A DNA stretch of 64,000 nucleotides from Chryseobacterium sp. S0630 (GTDB taxonomy: Bacteria > Bacteroidota > Bacteroidia > Flavobacteriales > Weeksellaceae), in contig NZ_JAMZGF010000020.1 of assembly GCF_024158915.1 (NCBI RefSeq), positions 23,132-87,131 of the forward strand. The letters are read 5' to 3'. Below the pieces are notes generated by a model that saw nothing but the letters and a program-made list of their open reading frames with translations, had not been told where the DNA came from and searched no databases. The position numbers were made by a program, and so were the translations under genes. Shown here piece after piece: positions 8,953 through 18,092 of this stretch; the first letter of the stretch is position 1; every line of letters starts with the position of its first letter.

Positions 8953-9498
8953 TTAAAAGTTTTTTTCTTTAAATCCGGGAGCATTCTGATCTTTATCTGA
9001 AAGTATGGCATCTTTTTCATCTACCTTCCAATCGATATCAAGATCGGGATCATTGAATTTCACACTGCCTTCTGATTCTTTGTTATAAAAATTATCACAT
9101 TTATAAGAAAATACAGCATGGGTACTCAATACAGAAAAACCATGTCCGAAACCTCTCGGTACATAAAGCTGTAATTTATTTTCAGCAGTAAGTTCTATTC
9201 CGAACCATTTTCCGAATGTAGGAGAATCCTCTCTAAGGTCTACAGCCACATCCCAAACGCTTCCTTCAAGGCATGATACCAATTTTGCCTGGGCATGTTC
9301 TCCTTTCTGAAGATGGAGTCCTCTTAAAACTCCATAGGAGGATTTGGAAATATTATCCTGCACAAAGTGCCCGTTCATTCCGGTAAGTTCCTCGAATTTT
9401 TTTTCGTTGAACTTTTCAAAGAAGTAGCCTCTTTCGTCTTCAAAAATAGTAGGCTCTATGATATAGCAGTCTTTAAGCGGGGTTTCTTTAATTTTCAT
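8953..9498 (-). CDS. rfbC: dTDP-4-dehydrorhamnose 3,5-epimerase
   Basis: 181 aa, full length for RmlC. Cupin fold with the family marks FEDERGYFFEKFN, QDNISKSSYGVLRGLHLQ (active-site His in RGLHLQ), KLVSCLEGSVWDVAVDLR and YVPRGFGHGFSVL. It epimerises C3 and C5 of dTDP-4-keto-6-deoxyglucose on the route to dTDP-L-rhamnose. No rmlA, rmlB or rmlD is in the window, so the other steps must be encoded elsewhere, or the enzyme serves another dTDP sugar. Last gene of the polysaccharide locus, 14 bp after the sugar transferase and followed by a terminator. Confidence 0.93.
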   Translation of the reverse strand: MKIKETPLKDCYIIEPTIFEDERGYFFEKFNEKKFEELTGMNGHFVQDNISKSSYGVLRGLHLQKGEHAQAKLVSCLEGSVWDVAVDLREDSPTFGKWFGIELTAENKLQLYVPRGFGHGFSVLSTHAVFSYKCDNFYNKESEGSVKFNDPDLDIDWKVDEKDAILSDKDQNAPGFKEKNF

Positions 9499-9512
9499 AA
9501 TAGTTAAAAACT

Positions 9513-10082
9513 CTATTTCAATGTGGTTATTAATGTTTTAAACAAGATTTTCATATCGTTTCTGAAAGACATATTTTCAAAATAGTCCAGATTCATTTTT
9601 ACTTTGTTCGGAAATAATACTTCATCATTATAAGCTAAGGGATCTTCCTGGTTTTTCAGAAGATATTCTTCATCTCTGTATTTAATACTTGCTTCACAGG
9701 TAAGCCCGGGCTTGAGTTCCAAAACTTTTCTGTCTGCTCCGGTAAGCTTATCATAATAGCCTTCAATATCAGGTCTGGGACCTACAAAACTCATCTCACC
9801 TTTTAAAATATTAAACAATTGTGGAAATTCATCCAGCTTAAATTTTCTGAGAATCTGCCCTATTTTTGAACACGTTCTCTTCTGTTCATGAATTGTTTTA
9901 ATCTTAAAAATGGTAAATGGTTTTCCATATTGCCCTATTCGGGTCTGAAAAAAAATTCCATTGGAAGATGTATCCAAACTTGCAATTACAAATAAAATAA
10001 TCAGTACCGGCATAAGAAATAGAATCAATATTGCCGCTAAGACAAAATCAAAAATCGTTTTCCAATATTTATACTGATTCAT
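9513..10082 (-). CDS. bacterial sugar transferase (initiating phosphoglycosyltransferase)
   Basis: 189 aa monotopic phosphoglycosyltransferase of the WcaJ/PglC superfamily (bacterial sugar transferase, PF02397). One N-terminal membrane segment (ILILFLMPVLIILFVIA), then IFFQTRIGQYGKPFTIFKIKT, the catalytic Asp-Glu dyad in KLDEFPQLFNILKGEMSFVGPRP, and LKPGLTCEAS. These enzymes move a sugar phosphate onto undecaprenyl phosphate at the inner membrane. It is the second such enzyme in the locus; the other (11880-12485) is closer to PglC. It is more divergent: TCEAS replaces the usual TGWAQ near the C-terminus. Sugar substrate unknown. Confidence 0.88.
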   Translation of the reverse strand: MNQYKYWKTIFDFVLAAILILFLMPVLIILFVIASLDTSSNGIFFQTRIGQYGKPFTIFKIKTIHEQKRTCSKIGQILRKFKLDEFPQLFNILKGEMSFVGPRPDIEGYYDKLTGADRKVLELKPGLTCEASIKYRDEEYLLKNQEDPLAYNDEVLFPNKVKMNLDYFENMSFRNDMKILFKTLITTLK

Positions 10083-10096
10083 TCAATTCAATGGTA

Positions 10097-11233
10097 TTAA
10101 ATTCCAAAGTAAGCATGCACTACTTTCGTTATTCTCTCTCTGTCATCATCTGACAGATTAGAACCTGAAGGAAGACATAATCCGTTATCAAAAAGTTTTT
10201 CAGAAACATTCCCCCCATAGTAAGGAGAAGTTTCAAAAACCGGCTGTAAATGCATTGGTTTCCAAAGTGGTCTTGATTCTATATTATCTTCTAAGAACGC
10301 AAGTCTTAAACTTTCTCTGTCTTTACCTGTAATTTCAGGATCAATGATTATCGCAGATAACCAGTGATTTGAATAAAAATCATCTCCAGATTCTGAAAAT
10401 ACAGTTACACCTTCAATATTTTTAAAAAGATCAACATAGAAGCTGTGCATGGCTCTACGGGCAGCAACTCTGTCCTTAAGAACTTCCATCTGTCCTCGTC
10501 CTATTCCTGCTACAATATTACTCATTCTATAGTTGAAGCCAATCTGCGAATGCTGATAATGAGGAGCATTATCTCTGGCCTGTGTAGAAAGGAAAACGGT
10601 TTTATCTTTATCTTCCTGAGTATGACAAACCATAGCTCCTCCTCCGGAAGTGGTAATAATTTTATTTCCATTAAAACTTAAAATCCCAAAACGTCCGAAT
10701 GTTCCGCATGCCTGTCCTTTATAAGTTGAACCAAGTGCTTCTGCTGCGTCTTCAATCACAGGAATCTGGAATTCCTGAGCAATAGCCATAATTTCGTCCA
10801 TTTTTGCAGGCATACCGTAAAGGTGAACTACAATGATTGCTTTAGGCTTTGTTCCTTTCTGGATTCTGTCTTCAATAGCTTCTCTTAATGCTTTTGGGCA
10901 CATATTCCATGTAACTGGTTCGCTATCCACAAAAACGGGAATTGCTCCACAATATGCAATTGGGTTAGCTGAAGCAGAGAAAGTCATTGATTGGCAGATT
11001 ACCTCATCACCATGTACAATTCCACATTCAATAAGAGCAAGGTGTAATGCTGCAGTACCTGCAGAAAGTGCAGCCACTTTTGCATTTCCGCCTAAAAACT
11101 GCTCCAGATCACTTTCAAATCCGTTAACATTAGGTCCCAATGGGGCTACCCAGTTTTCTTCAAATGCTTCGTTGATATATTTTTGTTCATTCCCTCCCAT
11201 ATGTGGTGAGGACAACCAGATTTTAGTATTCAT
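10097..11233 (-). CDS. PglE-like sugar aminotransferase (DegT/DnrJ/EryC1/StrS family)
   Basis: 378 aa PLP enzyme of the sugar aminotransferase family. It begins IWLSSPHMGGNEQKYINEAFEENWVAPLGPN, the usual opening of PglE-type enzymes. PLP-contacting stretches are ALSAGTAALHLAL, EDAAEALGS and the Lys in SFNGNKIITTSGGG. PglE aminates the UDP-4-keto-6-deoxy sugar made by PglF. The next gene upstream encodes a PglD-like acetyltransferase (one base apart), then a PglC-like transferase, and the PglF homologue opens the locus, so the role is inferred from both sequence and context. Product would be UDP-4-amino-4,6-dideoxy-GlcNAc. Confidence 0.88.
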   Translation of the reverse strand: MNTKIWLSSPHMGGNEQKYINEAFEENWVAPLGPNVNGFESDLEQFLGGNAKVAALSAGTAALHLALIECGIVHGDEVICQSMTFSASANPIAYCGAIPVFVDSEPVTWNMCPKALREAIEDRIQKGTKPKAIIVVHLYGMPAKMDEIMAIAQEFQIPVIEDAAEALGSTYKGQACGTFGRFGILSFNGNKIITTSGGGAMVCHTQEDKDKTVFLSTQARDNAPHYQHSQIGFNYRMSNIVAGIGRGQMEVLKDRVAARRAMHSFYVDLFKNIEGVTVFSESGDDFYSNHWLSAIIIDPEITGKDRESLRLAFLEDNIESRPLWKPMHLQPVFETSPYYGGNVSEKLFDNGLCLPSGSNLSDDDRERITKVVHAYFGI

Positions 11234-11234
11234 A

Positions 11235-11876
11235 TTAATCGTGAAATTTTATAGGTTTAGCTGGAATTCCTACTGCTGTGCAGTTGGCAGGAAGACTTTT
11301 ATAAACTACTGCTCCTGCTCCGACAATAGTATTTTCACCAATCTCAAGAAGATTTATAATTTTTGCCCCTGTCCCTACATATACCGCTTCATTGATTACA
11401 ACTTCTCCAGAGATATTAACTGTTGGCATGAATGAGCTGTAATCCTTTATTATTGTATCATGTCCTACGGTACAGGAAAGGTTAAGGATTACAAAATTTT
11501 CAATGACGATATTTACCGTAATAATAACCCCTGCACAAATAATATTTCCATTTCCAATTTTGGTATCATCTTGCCCAATAATTACTGATGGGTGAATTAA
11601 AGTTGGAAATTCAATATTCGCATTATGGATACCTTGTATAATTTTTTTCTTTGTTTTAGGATCTCCAATTGCGACCGCAATACATAAAGGCTCCTTTACT
11701 TCATTTATTTTTTCAATCTTTCCTAAGTATGGGACTCCATTAATATCATGATCATAATGTTTATCATCATAAAAACCTTGAATTTCAAATTGTTCATTTT
11801 TTTGGTTGATATGATCGATCAGCATTTTCACCTCACGTCCGAATCCTCCTGCTCCAATAATTGCTATTTTTTTCAT
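11235..11876 (-). CDS. PglD-like sugar O/N-acetyltransferase
   Basis: 213 aa. N-terminal Rossmann-like nucleotide-sugar binding part (KKIAIIGAGGFGREVKMLID), then a left-handed beta-helix of hexapeptide repeats from about residue 95. The His in CTVGHDTIIKDYSSFMP is the conserved base of PglD-type enzymes, and VGAGAVV...VGIPAKPI ends the helix. PglD acetylates the 4-amino group to give UDP-N,N'-diacetylbacillosamine. It lies between PglC-like and PglE-like genes with gaps of 1-3 bp, a conserved gene set. Confidence is high for the family and moderate for the exact sugar. Confidence 0.87.
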   Translation of the reverse strand: MKKIAIIGAGGFGREVKMLIDHINQKNEQFEIQGFYDDKHYDHDINGVPYLGKIEKINEVKEPLCIAVAIGDPKTKKKIIQGIHNANIEFPTLIHPSVIIGQDDTKIGNGNIICAGVIITVNIVIENFVILNLSCTVGHDTIIKDYSSFMPTVNISGEVVINEAVYVGTGAKIINLLEIGENTIVGAGAVVYKSLPANCTAVGIPAKPIKFHD

Positions 11877-11879
11877 ATT

Positions 11880-12485
11880 TTAAATATTTCCTTTAAAAGG
11901 TTCCATTGTTGCTTGCCCTTCTTGAGAAATTCCTTCTCTAATAAATACTTTTTTTGCTGTTAGAAAGAAAACTTTCACATCTAAGATAAATGATAAATTA
12001 TCAACGTACCAAACATCATAATCAAATTTTTGGTTCCATGATATGGCATTTCTTCCATTTACCTGAGCCCATCCTGTAATTCCGGGTCTCACTTCATGTC
12101 TTCGTGCCTGGTGCTCGTTATAAAGCGGCAGATATTGTACAAGAAGAGGTCTGGGACCAATAAGAGACATATCTCCTTTCAAAACATTGATCAACTGTGG
12201 AATTTCATCCAAGGATGTTTTACGAACGAATGAGCCTATAGCTGTTAGTCTTTCTGCATCTGATAAAAGGTTTCCATTGGAATCCTTTTTATCATTCATT
12301 GTTTTAAACTTTATAATTTTAAATACTTTCCCATTTTTCCCAGGTCTTAACTGGAAGAAAAAGGGTTTTCCATCATTAGCCAGGAATAATCCTATCATCA
12401 CAACAAGGAAAATCGGAAGCAATAAGGTAATTCCCATCAGAGAAAATACAAAGTCAAAAATCCTCTTTAAATAATTTTTATACAT
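11880..12485 (-). CDS. PglC-like phosphoglycosyltransferase
   Basis: 201 aa, the size of PglC. Re-entrant membrane helix near residues 10-34, FFFQLRPGKNGKVFKIIKFKTM, catalytic dyad in KTSLDEIPQLINVLKGDMSLIGPRP, and RHEVRPGITGWAQVNGRN. PglC transfers phospho-N,N'-diacetylbacillosamine to undecaprenyl phosphate and so starts oligosaccharide assembly. The gene order PglC-PglD-PglE fits this. The alternative is another UDP-sugar donor such as UDP-GlcNAc or UDP-Gal. Located at the cytoplasmic face of the inner membrane. Confidence 0.88.
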   Translation of the reverse strand: MYKNYLKRIFDFVFSLMGITLLLPIFLVVMIGLFLANDGKPFFFQLRPGKNGKVFKIIKFKTMNDKKDSNGNLLSDAERLTAIGSFVRKTSLDEIPQLINVLKGDMSLIGPRPLLVQYLPLYNEHQARRHEVRPGITGWAQVNGRNAISWNQKFDYDVWYVDNLSFILDVKVFFLTAKKVFIREGISQEGQATMEPFKGNI

Positions 12486-12527
12486 TCTTAAAAGTTAGAT
12501 CTGTTCGTCATAATACATGGTGAGCTT

Positions 12528-13709
12528 TTACTCAATTCTTTTGTTTTTTGCGCTATAACTAATACCAATAATTATTGAACTAAAGTACAAAAATTCCGGT
12601 ATACTAAAAAGATTACAAGATGTCTGTACGAGCGTAAAATATTGCAAAAATAAAGCAAAAATAACTTTATAGTATATATTACTTTTATTTATGTTCCAGA
12701 AAATAGAGGCATTTTGAAATACTGGCAAAAACTTTAGAAAATAAATAATGAACCCTAGAATACCGGTTGCCATTAAAAGTTCTAAAAAGATGTTATGCGG
12801 GTGAACTCCATCTTCAAATAAAATTCTTCCTCCTAAGACAGGATTTGAATTAAAAATTTCAAGAGCTCCTCTATATAATGGTTCTCTGCTCGAGGTATCT
12901 CCCAGGGCAAGCCATTTATACATTCTGTTAAAGCTTGTTATGAATCCGTCACCATATTGTTCATGGAGAAAAATAAGACCTATCAATAACAAAATTAATG
13001 TAATGGCATATAACAGATATTTTTTATTTCCCTTTAAAAGAACCATGTAAAAAGAGCATACAGCAATAGCCATTAAAGGACTTCTGGCCATAGATTGTAT
13101 TACATTAAAAAGTCCTAAAAAAAGACAGAAGAATAAAAAATATGATTTATAATCTTTTTTACAAAATAAAAGCAAAAATAAAGAGATGATAAACAATGAG
13201 GCTCCTATATGACCATACATAATGTAGTATGTACTAAATATATGATCTAAGTTGATATAACCATATATATAATTAACAACAAGAAGACCACATAAAATAA
13301 AGAGACAGTACTTTGTAATACTTTTGAAATCTACTTTATTGTAATTAATACATAATAACGCTGCACTAGGAAGGAGATTCATAAATAAAATTCTGAAGAT
13401 ATCCTCATTCTCTAATACTATTACATCCTTGTTAAACGAATAATTATTAAACGAATAGATAAGCTTGATAATATAGAAAATCCAAAATCCAACAAGGCTT
13501 ATCAATGAAATATTTTTAAAACTAATATTCCTTCTTTCTCTATAAATTATGAATACAGAAAATACAATAATAAAAATCCGATAAGGGATAGAAAAGTTCC
13601 TTGGATCCATTTCCAAAGGCTTTGCAAAAGAAATAGCAATGGTATTTCCTACCATAACGGATAACAGGAATAGTTTATAAATGAAATTATTATTAATAGT
13701 AATTTTCAA
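12528..13709 (-). CDS. O-antigen polymerase/ligase family membrane protein
   Basis: 393 aa, about ten hydrophobic segments. The periplasmic loop in the second half has the pattern of the O-antigen ligase family (Wzy_C/WaaL): SREPLYRGALEIF, NPVLGGR and GVHPHNIFLELLMATGILGF, where the Pro-His-Asn and following GxxG stretch are diagnostic. It may polymerise repeat units (Wzy) or ligate the chain to a carrier. Sequence cannot decide between these; a second family member lies at 21308-22492. Base composition is clearly AT-richer than the housekeeping genes of the window. Confidence 0.85.
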   Translation of the reverse strand: MKITINNNFIYKLFLLSVMVGNTIAISFAKPLEMDPRNFSIPYRIFIIVFSVFIIYRERRNISFKNISLISLVGFWIFYIIKLIYSFNNYSFNKDVIVLENEDIFRILFMNLLPSAALLCINYNKVDFKSITKYCLFILCGLLVVNYIYGYINLDHIFSTYYIMYGHIGASLFIISLFLLLFCKKDYKSYFLFFCLFLGLFNVIQSMARSPLMAIAVCSFYMVLLKGNKKYLLYAITLILLLIGLIFLHEQYGDGFITSFNRMYKWLALGDTSSREPLYRGALEIFNSNPVLGGRILFEDGVHPHNIFLELLMATGILGFIIYFLKFLPVFQNASIFWNINKSNIYYKVIFALFLQYFTLVQTSCNLFSIPEFLYFSSIIIGISYSAKNKRIE

Positions 13710-13746
13710 GATAAATCCTAATATTTATATTTCAACTTTTGCAAAA

Positions 13747-14994
13747 TTATTTCTTTTGCTTTACAGAATGAAATACAATTGCATCCATATATTTTTTTCC
13801 TAACACCGGATACGTTCTGTTTTCAAAAATCCATTTTCTTCCTTTATCACCTATCTCAACCCTTTCTTCCTGGCTCATATTGGCATAATATAAGATGGCA
13901 TCTTTAATATCCTCTGCAGAAGTACTGTTGATAAACTTACCACAATCAGCTTCATTAATCATTGAAGGATATCCGGTATACGAAGCAATAATAGGTTTCG
14001 CAGCCAGCATATATTCTACCACTTTATTCATCGATTGTCCGTAATCCCATACTTTTGAATCTTTAGTAGACAAGTACAGAATATCACAGGCATCAAGAAA
14101 ATATTTAACTTCACTTTGCTGAATTCTTTGTAAAAATGTCACATTGGAACAATTTTTTAGTTGTTCTTCGTAAGACTCTCTGAGATCACCACTTCCAACA
14201 AGTAAAAAATGGATATTACTGTTCTCCTTCATCCTTTGTATTGTTTCAATAAAAGGTTCCAATGCATTGGTAACTCCCATACTGCCGGCATAGCCTATAA
14301 TGACTTTGCCTGATGATACTATCCCTGAAAACGGATTTGTATCTTTTAAAAAGTCTTCAGAATAGTTTTCTGGATCAAATCCTAATGGTGAACAATGAAA
14401 AGGTCTTTTATATCCCAGTAATTGTTCTACATGTAGATCTAATCTTGGCATTGTTCCTGCTACCAGATCCGCTTTTTTATACCCAAATTTTTCTATAAAC
14501 CCTATCAGTAAGACAAGTGGATGCCATTTGGAAAAACCGGCTTCTTCTGTCATAGTTAAAGGCCATATATCCCGGATTTCAAAGACTAAAAAACTACCAA
14601 ATTTCTTTTTCAGATAATAACCATAGATAATGGTAAAAATCGAAAGTGACGAAACAATAACTACATCAGGTTTTGTCATGTTGGAAAGTTTCATTGAGAA
14701 AAGCTTTCTTTCAAAATCAAACCAGGACAATATTCTGTCTATTGATGCAGTTTTGGTATATTTTTTTGTTTTAATCCATCTTATGTCTACCCCATCATGT
14801 TCTTCATCATTATAAATCTTGTCAGTTTCGGGACAATTAGTAAAATGATTAGCATCTGATGTTATTAATAATGCTTCATTACCCAATTTTTTAAACTCCC
14901 TTGCCAGATAGAATAAGCGTGACGGGGCTTTTGCATATTGAGGAGGTGAGGCATATTTGGAAATCAGCCAGGTGTTTTTATTCGTTTTCATCAC
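13747..14994 (-). CDS. glycosyltransferase family 4 (WbuB-like)
   Basis: 415 aa GT-B fold. The opening NTWLISKYASPPQYAKAPSRLFYLAREF and IRWIKTKKYTKT are typical for the WbuB group. The C-terminal donor domain has VIIGYAGSMGVTNALEPFIE, FLLVGSGDLRE, and EYMLAAKPIIASYTGYPSMI with Glu in the usual EX7E region. It would add one sugar to the lipid-linked repeat unit on the cytoplasmic side. Its start overlaps the stop of the upstream asparagine-synthase-like gene by four bases, so the two are coupled. Confidence 0.9.
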   Translation of the reverse strand: MMKTNKNTWLISKYASPPQYAKAPSRLFYLAREFKKLGNEALLITSDANHFTNCPETDKIYNDEEHDGVDIRWIKTKKYTKTASIDRILSWFDFERKLFSMKLSNMTKPDVVIVSSLSIFTIIYGYYLKKKFGSFLVFEIRDIWPLTMTEEAGFSKWHPLVLLIGFIEKFGYKKADLVAGTMPRLDLHVEQLLGYKRPFHCSPLGFDPENYSEDFLKDTNPFSGIVSSGKVIIGYAGSMGVTNALEPFIETIQRMKENSNIHFLLVGSGDLRESYEEQLKNCSNVTFLQRIQQSEVKYFLDACDILYLSTKDSKVWDYGQSMNKVVEYMLAAKPIIASYTGYPSMINEADCGKFINSTSAEDIKDAILYYANMSQEERVEIGDKGRKWIFENRTYPVLGKKYMDAIVFHSVKQKK

Positions 14995-16841
14995 TGAAGT
15001 GTTGGTTTTTTAATAGGATCTATCAGGAAATCAAGCATGATTGCTTCATTCAAAATATTGCTGTTATTAAGATTCTTGATTGTAAGGGCATCTTCAAGTC
15101 TACTGATGTCAGAGACAAAATCTTTTACTTTATTTTTATTTTCTAAAATATTTGATTGTATTCTTTCTCCCACACCATCATTTACCCAATTCTGGGTAAC
15201 GTCAAAACCTCTTTTTAAACGGTTTTTAAGAATATAGCCTGGTACGTCTTTTTTCATCATTTCACGCAGTATCCATTTTCCATATCCGTGTTTAATCTTA
15301 AGCAGATCCGGCAATGCCAGAGCAAACTCTACCAATCTATAATCCATAAAAGGGAGTCTGCTTTCAATAGAAAAATACATTGAATTTCTGTCTTCATATC
15401 TTAACAGTGAGGGAATACTGTATTTCTGAATATCTGAAATCTGTCTGTTTGACAAAGATGTATTTTCAAAGAGATTTAAGGAAATATTTGGCAGGCAATC
15501 AAGGAATGAAGTATCTTTTCCTGTTGTTTTCAGATACCTGTTTTTCTCATTCCAATATGTTTTTATTTGCTTGGTTTCGAATATCAGCATAAGTGCTAAG
15601 GAATGAAAATATTGCAACCCCGGAAGGATTTCCTTTTTTTCTATTGCCTTTTTCAGTGCTACTAAAAAAAATTTCCTGTATCCTGCAAAAATTTCATCTC
15701 CACCCTGGCCTCCCAGTAAAACTTTAATATTTCTTTCTTTTACCTGTTTATAGACTTCATGTTGTGCAATAATACTTAATCCAAGAAATGGAGATTCCTG
15801 TGCCTCCATGGTTTGATCATAAATATTACCCATCTCATCTGGGGTGTAAGAATGGTGAATATACTCAACATTAATATTTTTATCCTTTGCAAATTTATTA
15901 ATAATGGGTCCCTCTGATTTCGGATGATCCGGAGCTCCATAGCTGAAGGCCATCAGGTGATCTACTTCTTTCGCTGTAATTGCTGCTATAGACGATGAGT
16001 CTACCCCACCACTTAAAGAAATTGCCAGAGGAACATCACTTCTCAGACGTATCTTGGTTGAACTTTCCAACAGAGCTTTCCCTTGGGAAATTAGTTCATC
16101 TGAGCTTAAAGATTCAAGTTCTTTTCTTTTTTTTGCCACCTGCTCTTCCAGGGAATACCATGACTTTATTTCTATTTTCAGTTCTCCATCCAACGTACAT
16201 TTCATCAATGATCCTGGCAATAGATATTTTACATTTTTGAAAGGAGTTCTGTCTTCATATCCTTCAAAAAAACCGAACCTTATTCCACTGGAACAATATT
16301 CCAGATCTATCTCCTGATTTATTTGTTTTGCAACAGAGGCTATGGAAGAGGAAAACAATAGCTGACCATCAAAAAAAGTATATATTAATGGTTTAACTCC
16401 AAATCTGTCTCTTACCAGATAGAACTCTCCTTTAATTTTATCAAATAAACCAAAAACAAACATCCCGTTTAGTCTATCCAAACAGCCTTCACCCCAGCAT
16501 TCCCATGCTCTTAAAAGAACTTCAGTATCTCCTGTTGTTCTGAATGTAAAACCATTTGATATTAATTCTTCACGGATTTCCTGATAGTTATATATTTCAC
16601 CATTAAAAGTAATAGTATATCTATCATCATGAGAAATCATAGGTTGGTTAGAAGCTCCTGAAAGATCAATAATTGCTAACCTGGAGTGAGCTAAAGTTAC
16701 TGACCATCCTTCATATTCTGTTTTTTCAACTCCATAGTAATCCGGTCCTCTTCTTCGTATATAATTATGTAAATCACTTCCTTCTTCAAAATTGAGGTTT
16801 TGTGATCTTTTAAACTCTATTGCTCCTGTTATTCCGCACAT
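14991..16841 (-). CDS. asnB: asparagine synthase (glutamine-hydrolysing)-like amidotransferase
   Basis: 616 aa. N-terminal class II glutaminase with nucleophile Cys2 (MCGITGAIEF) and TFNGEIYNYQE, then the AsnB synthetase domain with the pyrophosphatase loop SLSGGVDSSS and GGQGGDEIFAGY. Housekeeping AsnB makes asparagine. Copies in O-antigen loci can instead amidate uronic-acid sugars, as proposed for WbpS-type enzymes of Pseudomonas. Here it sits between two glycosyltransferases in a locus that also encodes a uronic-acid pathway, so a sugar amidation role is plausible inference. It ends with a 4-base overlap into the next gene. Confidence 0.88.
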   Translation of the reverse strand: MCGITGAIEFKRSQNLNFEEGSDLHNYIRRRGPDYYGVEKTEYEGWSVTLAHSRLAIIDLSGASNQPMISHDDRYTITFNGEIYNYQEIREELISNGFTFRTTGDTEVLLRAWECWGEGCLDRLNGMFVFGLFDKIKGEFYLVRDRFGVKPLIYTFFDGQLLFSSSIASVAKQINQEIDLEYCSSGIRFGFFEGYEDRTPFKNVKYLLPGSLMKCTLDGELKIEIKSWYSLEEQVAKKRKELESLSSDELISQGKALLESSTKIRLRSDVPLAISLSGGVDSSSIAAITAKEVDHLMAFSYGAPDHPKSEGPIINKFAKDKNINVEYIHHSYTPDEMGNIYDQTMEAQESPFLGLSIIAQHEVYKQVKERNIKVLLGGQGGDEIFAGYRKFFLVALKKAIEKKEILPGLQYFHSLALMLIFETKQIKTYWNEKNRYLKTTGKDTSFLDCLPNISLNLFENTSLSNRQISDIQKYSIPSLLRYEDRNSMYFSIESRLPFMDYRLVEFALALPDLLKIKHGYGKWILREMMKKDVPGYILKNRLKRGFDVTQNWVNDGVGERIQSNILENKNKVKDFVSDISRLEDALTIKNLNNSNILNEAIMLDFLIDPIKKPTLQ

Positions 16842-16842
16842 A

Positions 16843-17970
16843 TTAGTTTGATAAAACTTTTTGATAAAACGTTAATAATTTTTCAGACTGGCTTTCCCAT
16901 GAAAAATTTTCATAGACTAGCTTTTGTCCCAGTTCGCCCATTTGTTTAGCTCTTTCTTTGTTAAGAATGAAATAATCGATAGCATCGGCTATTGCCTGAG
17001 GCTTTTGAGGGTTTACGAAAATACAACAATCACTCCCTTTCAATAAACTTCTCCAGTAAGGAAAGTCTGAGGCAATAAACGGAATTCCCGCAACCATATA
17101 TTCAAACATTTTTATGGGCAAACTCACTAAAAATGTTGGAATGGGATGCAAAGTAACCACACCTACTAACGAACGGTTATAAATATTATCTACTTCTTCA
17201 GAATTTACATATCCAAAGTCATTAACCAGGTGATAGTCTCTATGTTCCTTTATCTCTTTTTCCAGAGCAGGAGAAGAGTACATTCCTGCCAGATTCAGTT
17301 TGGCCTTTGATTTTGTAAGCTCCAATGAATTCATCAAATCTTTGATTCCTCTTGTATCATCAATGGATCCCACATAACAAACTTCATTCTTTTTTTCATC
17401 CCAGGAAATGCTCTCCTGTTTCTTATCAGATAAGATGGGATAGTTATTGATATTTTCAGTTTGTTTGACAAATTTTTTAAAATAACTTTCAATATGAGGT
17501 GTGGCACCAACTACTCCGTCTATTTTTTTACAGATATAACGTTCGAAATTCTCATATAATAGAGAAATTATATTTGAAAAAGGGGATTTTAGATAAGGTG
17601 AAACTAAAATTGTGTTTACTGTATCTTCGTGAGAATCAAAGATTACCTTTTTATTTAGTTTTTTAAGTTTGTTTGCTACTAAAAGAAGTTCGGGATCATG
17701 AAGATGAAATACATCTGCATTAAGTTCCTTAGCTTTATTAAAAATTTTGTATGTAGTTTTCGTAATTCTTTTTAATCTACCATCAGGTGCACCTATATCT
17801 ATAATTTCCACATTATCTATCACTTCATTACCTTTACCATCAGCAACTACCAATGATACCTTAATATCATTGGATGCCAGACTTTTGCACATCTTATGAA
17901 ATATTCTGGAATCATTTCTCGGATGAACACTTGTCAGATGGCATATGTGAAATTCGTATTTTTTATTCAT
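16843..17970 (-). CDS. glycosyltransferase family 4
   Basis: 375 aa GT-B enzyme. N-terminal half: ICHLTSVHPRNDSRIFHKMCKSLA, DVFHLHDPELLLVANKLK, VIFDSHED. C-terminal half: VCYVGSIDDTRGIKDLM, LNLAGMYSS and FEYMVAGIPFIASDFPYWRSLL. This pattern is frequent in O-antigen and capsule loci (WbnK/WcfG-like). Acceptor and donor are not predictable. One base separates its stop from the downstream amidotransferase gene start. A 122-bp gap follows upstream. Confidence 0.9.
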   Translation of the reverse strand: MNKKYEFHICHLTSVHPRNDSRIFHKMCKSLASNDIKVSLVVADGKGNEVIDNVEIIDIGAPDGRLKRITKTTYKIFNKAKELNADVFHLHDPELLLVANKLKKLNKKVIFDSHEDTVNTILVSPYLKSPFSNIISLLYENFERYICKKIDGVVGATPHIESYFKKFVKQTENINNYPILSDKKQESISWDEKKNEVCYVGSIDDTRGIKDLMNSLELTKSKAKLNLAGMYSSPALEKEIKEHRDYHLVNDFGYVNSEEVDNIYNRSLVGVVTLHPIPTFLVSLPIKMFEYMVAGIPFIASDFPYWRSLLKGSDCCIFVNPQKPQAIADAIDYFILNKERAKQMGELGQKLVYENFSWESQSEKLLTFYQKVLSN

Positions 17971-18092
17971 TAATTGGATTTTGGAAAATTTTCAGGTTTC
18001 CTATTAAACATTAGTTATGTTTCATTCTTAATTATTTGGTTTTCTAACAGATGGAGAATTACATACTTGAAATACAACCATGCTAAATGAGA

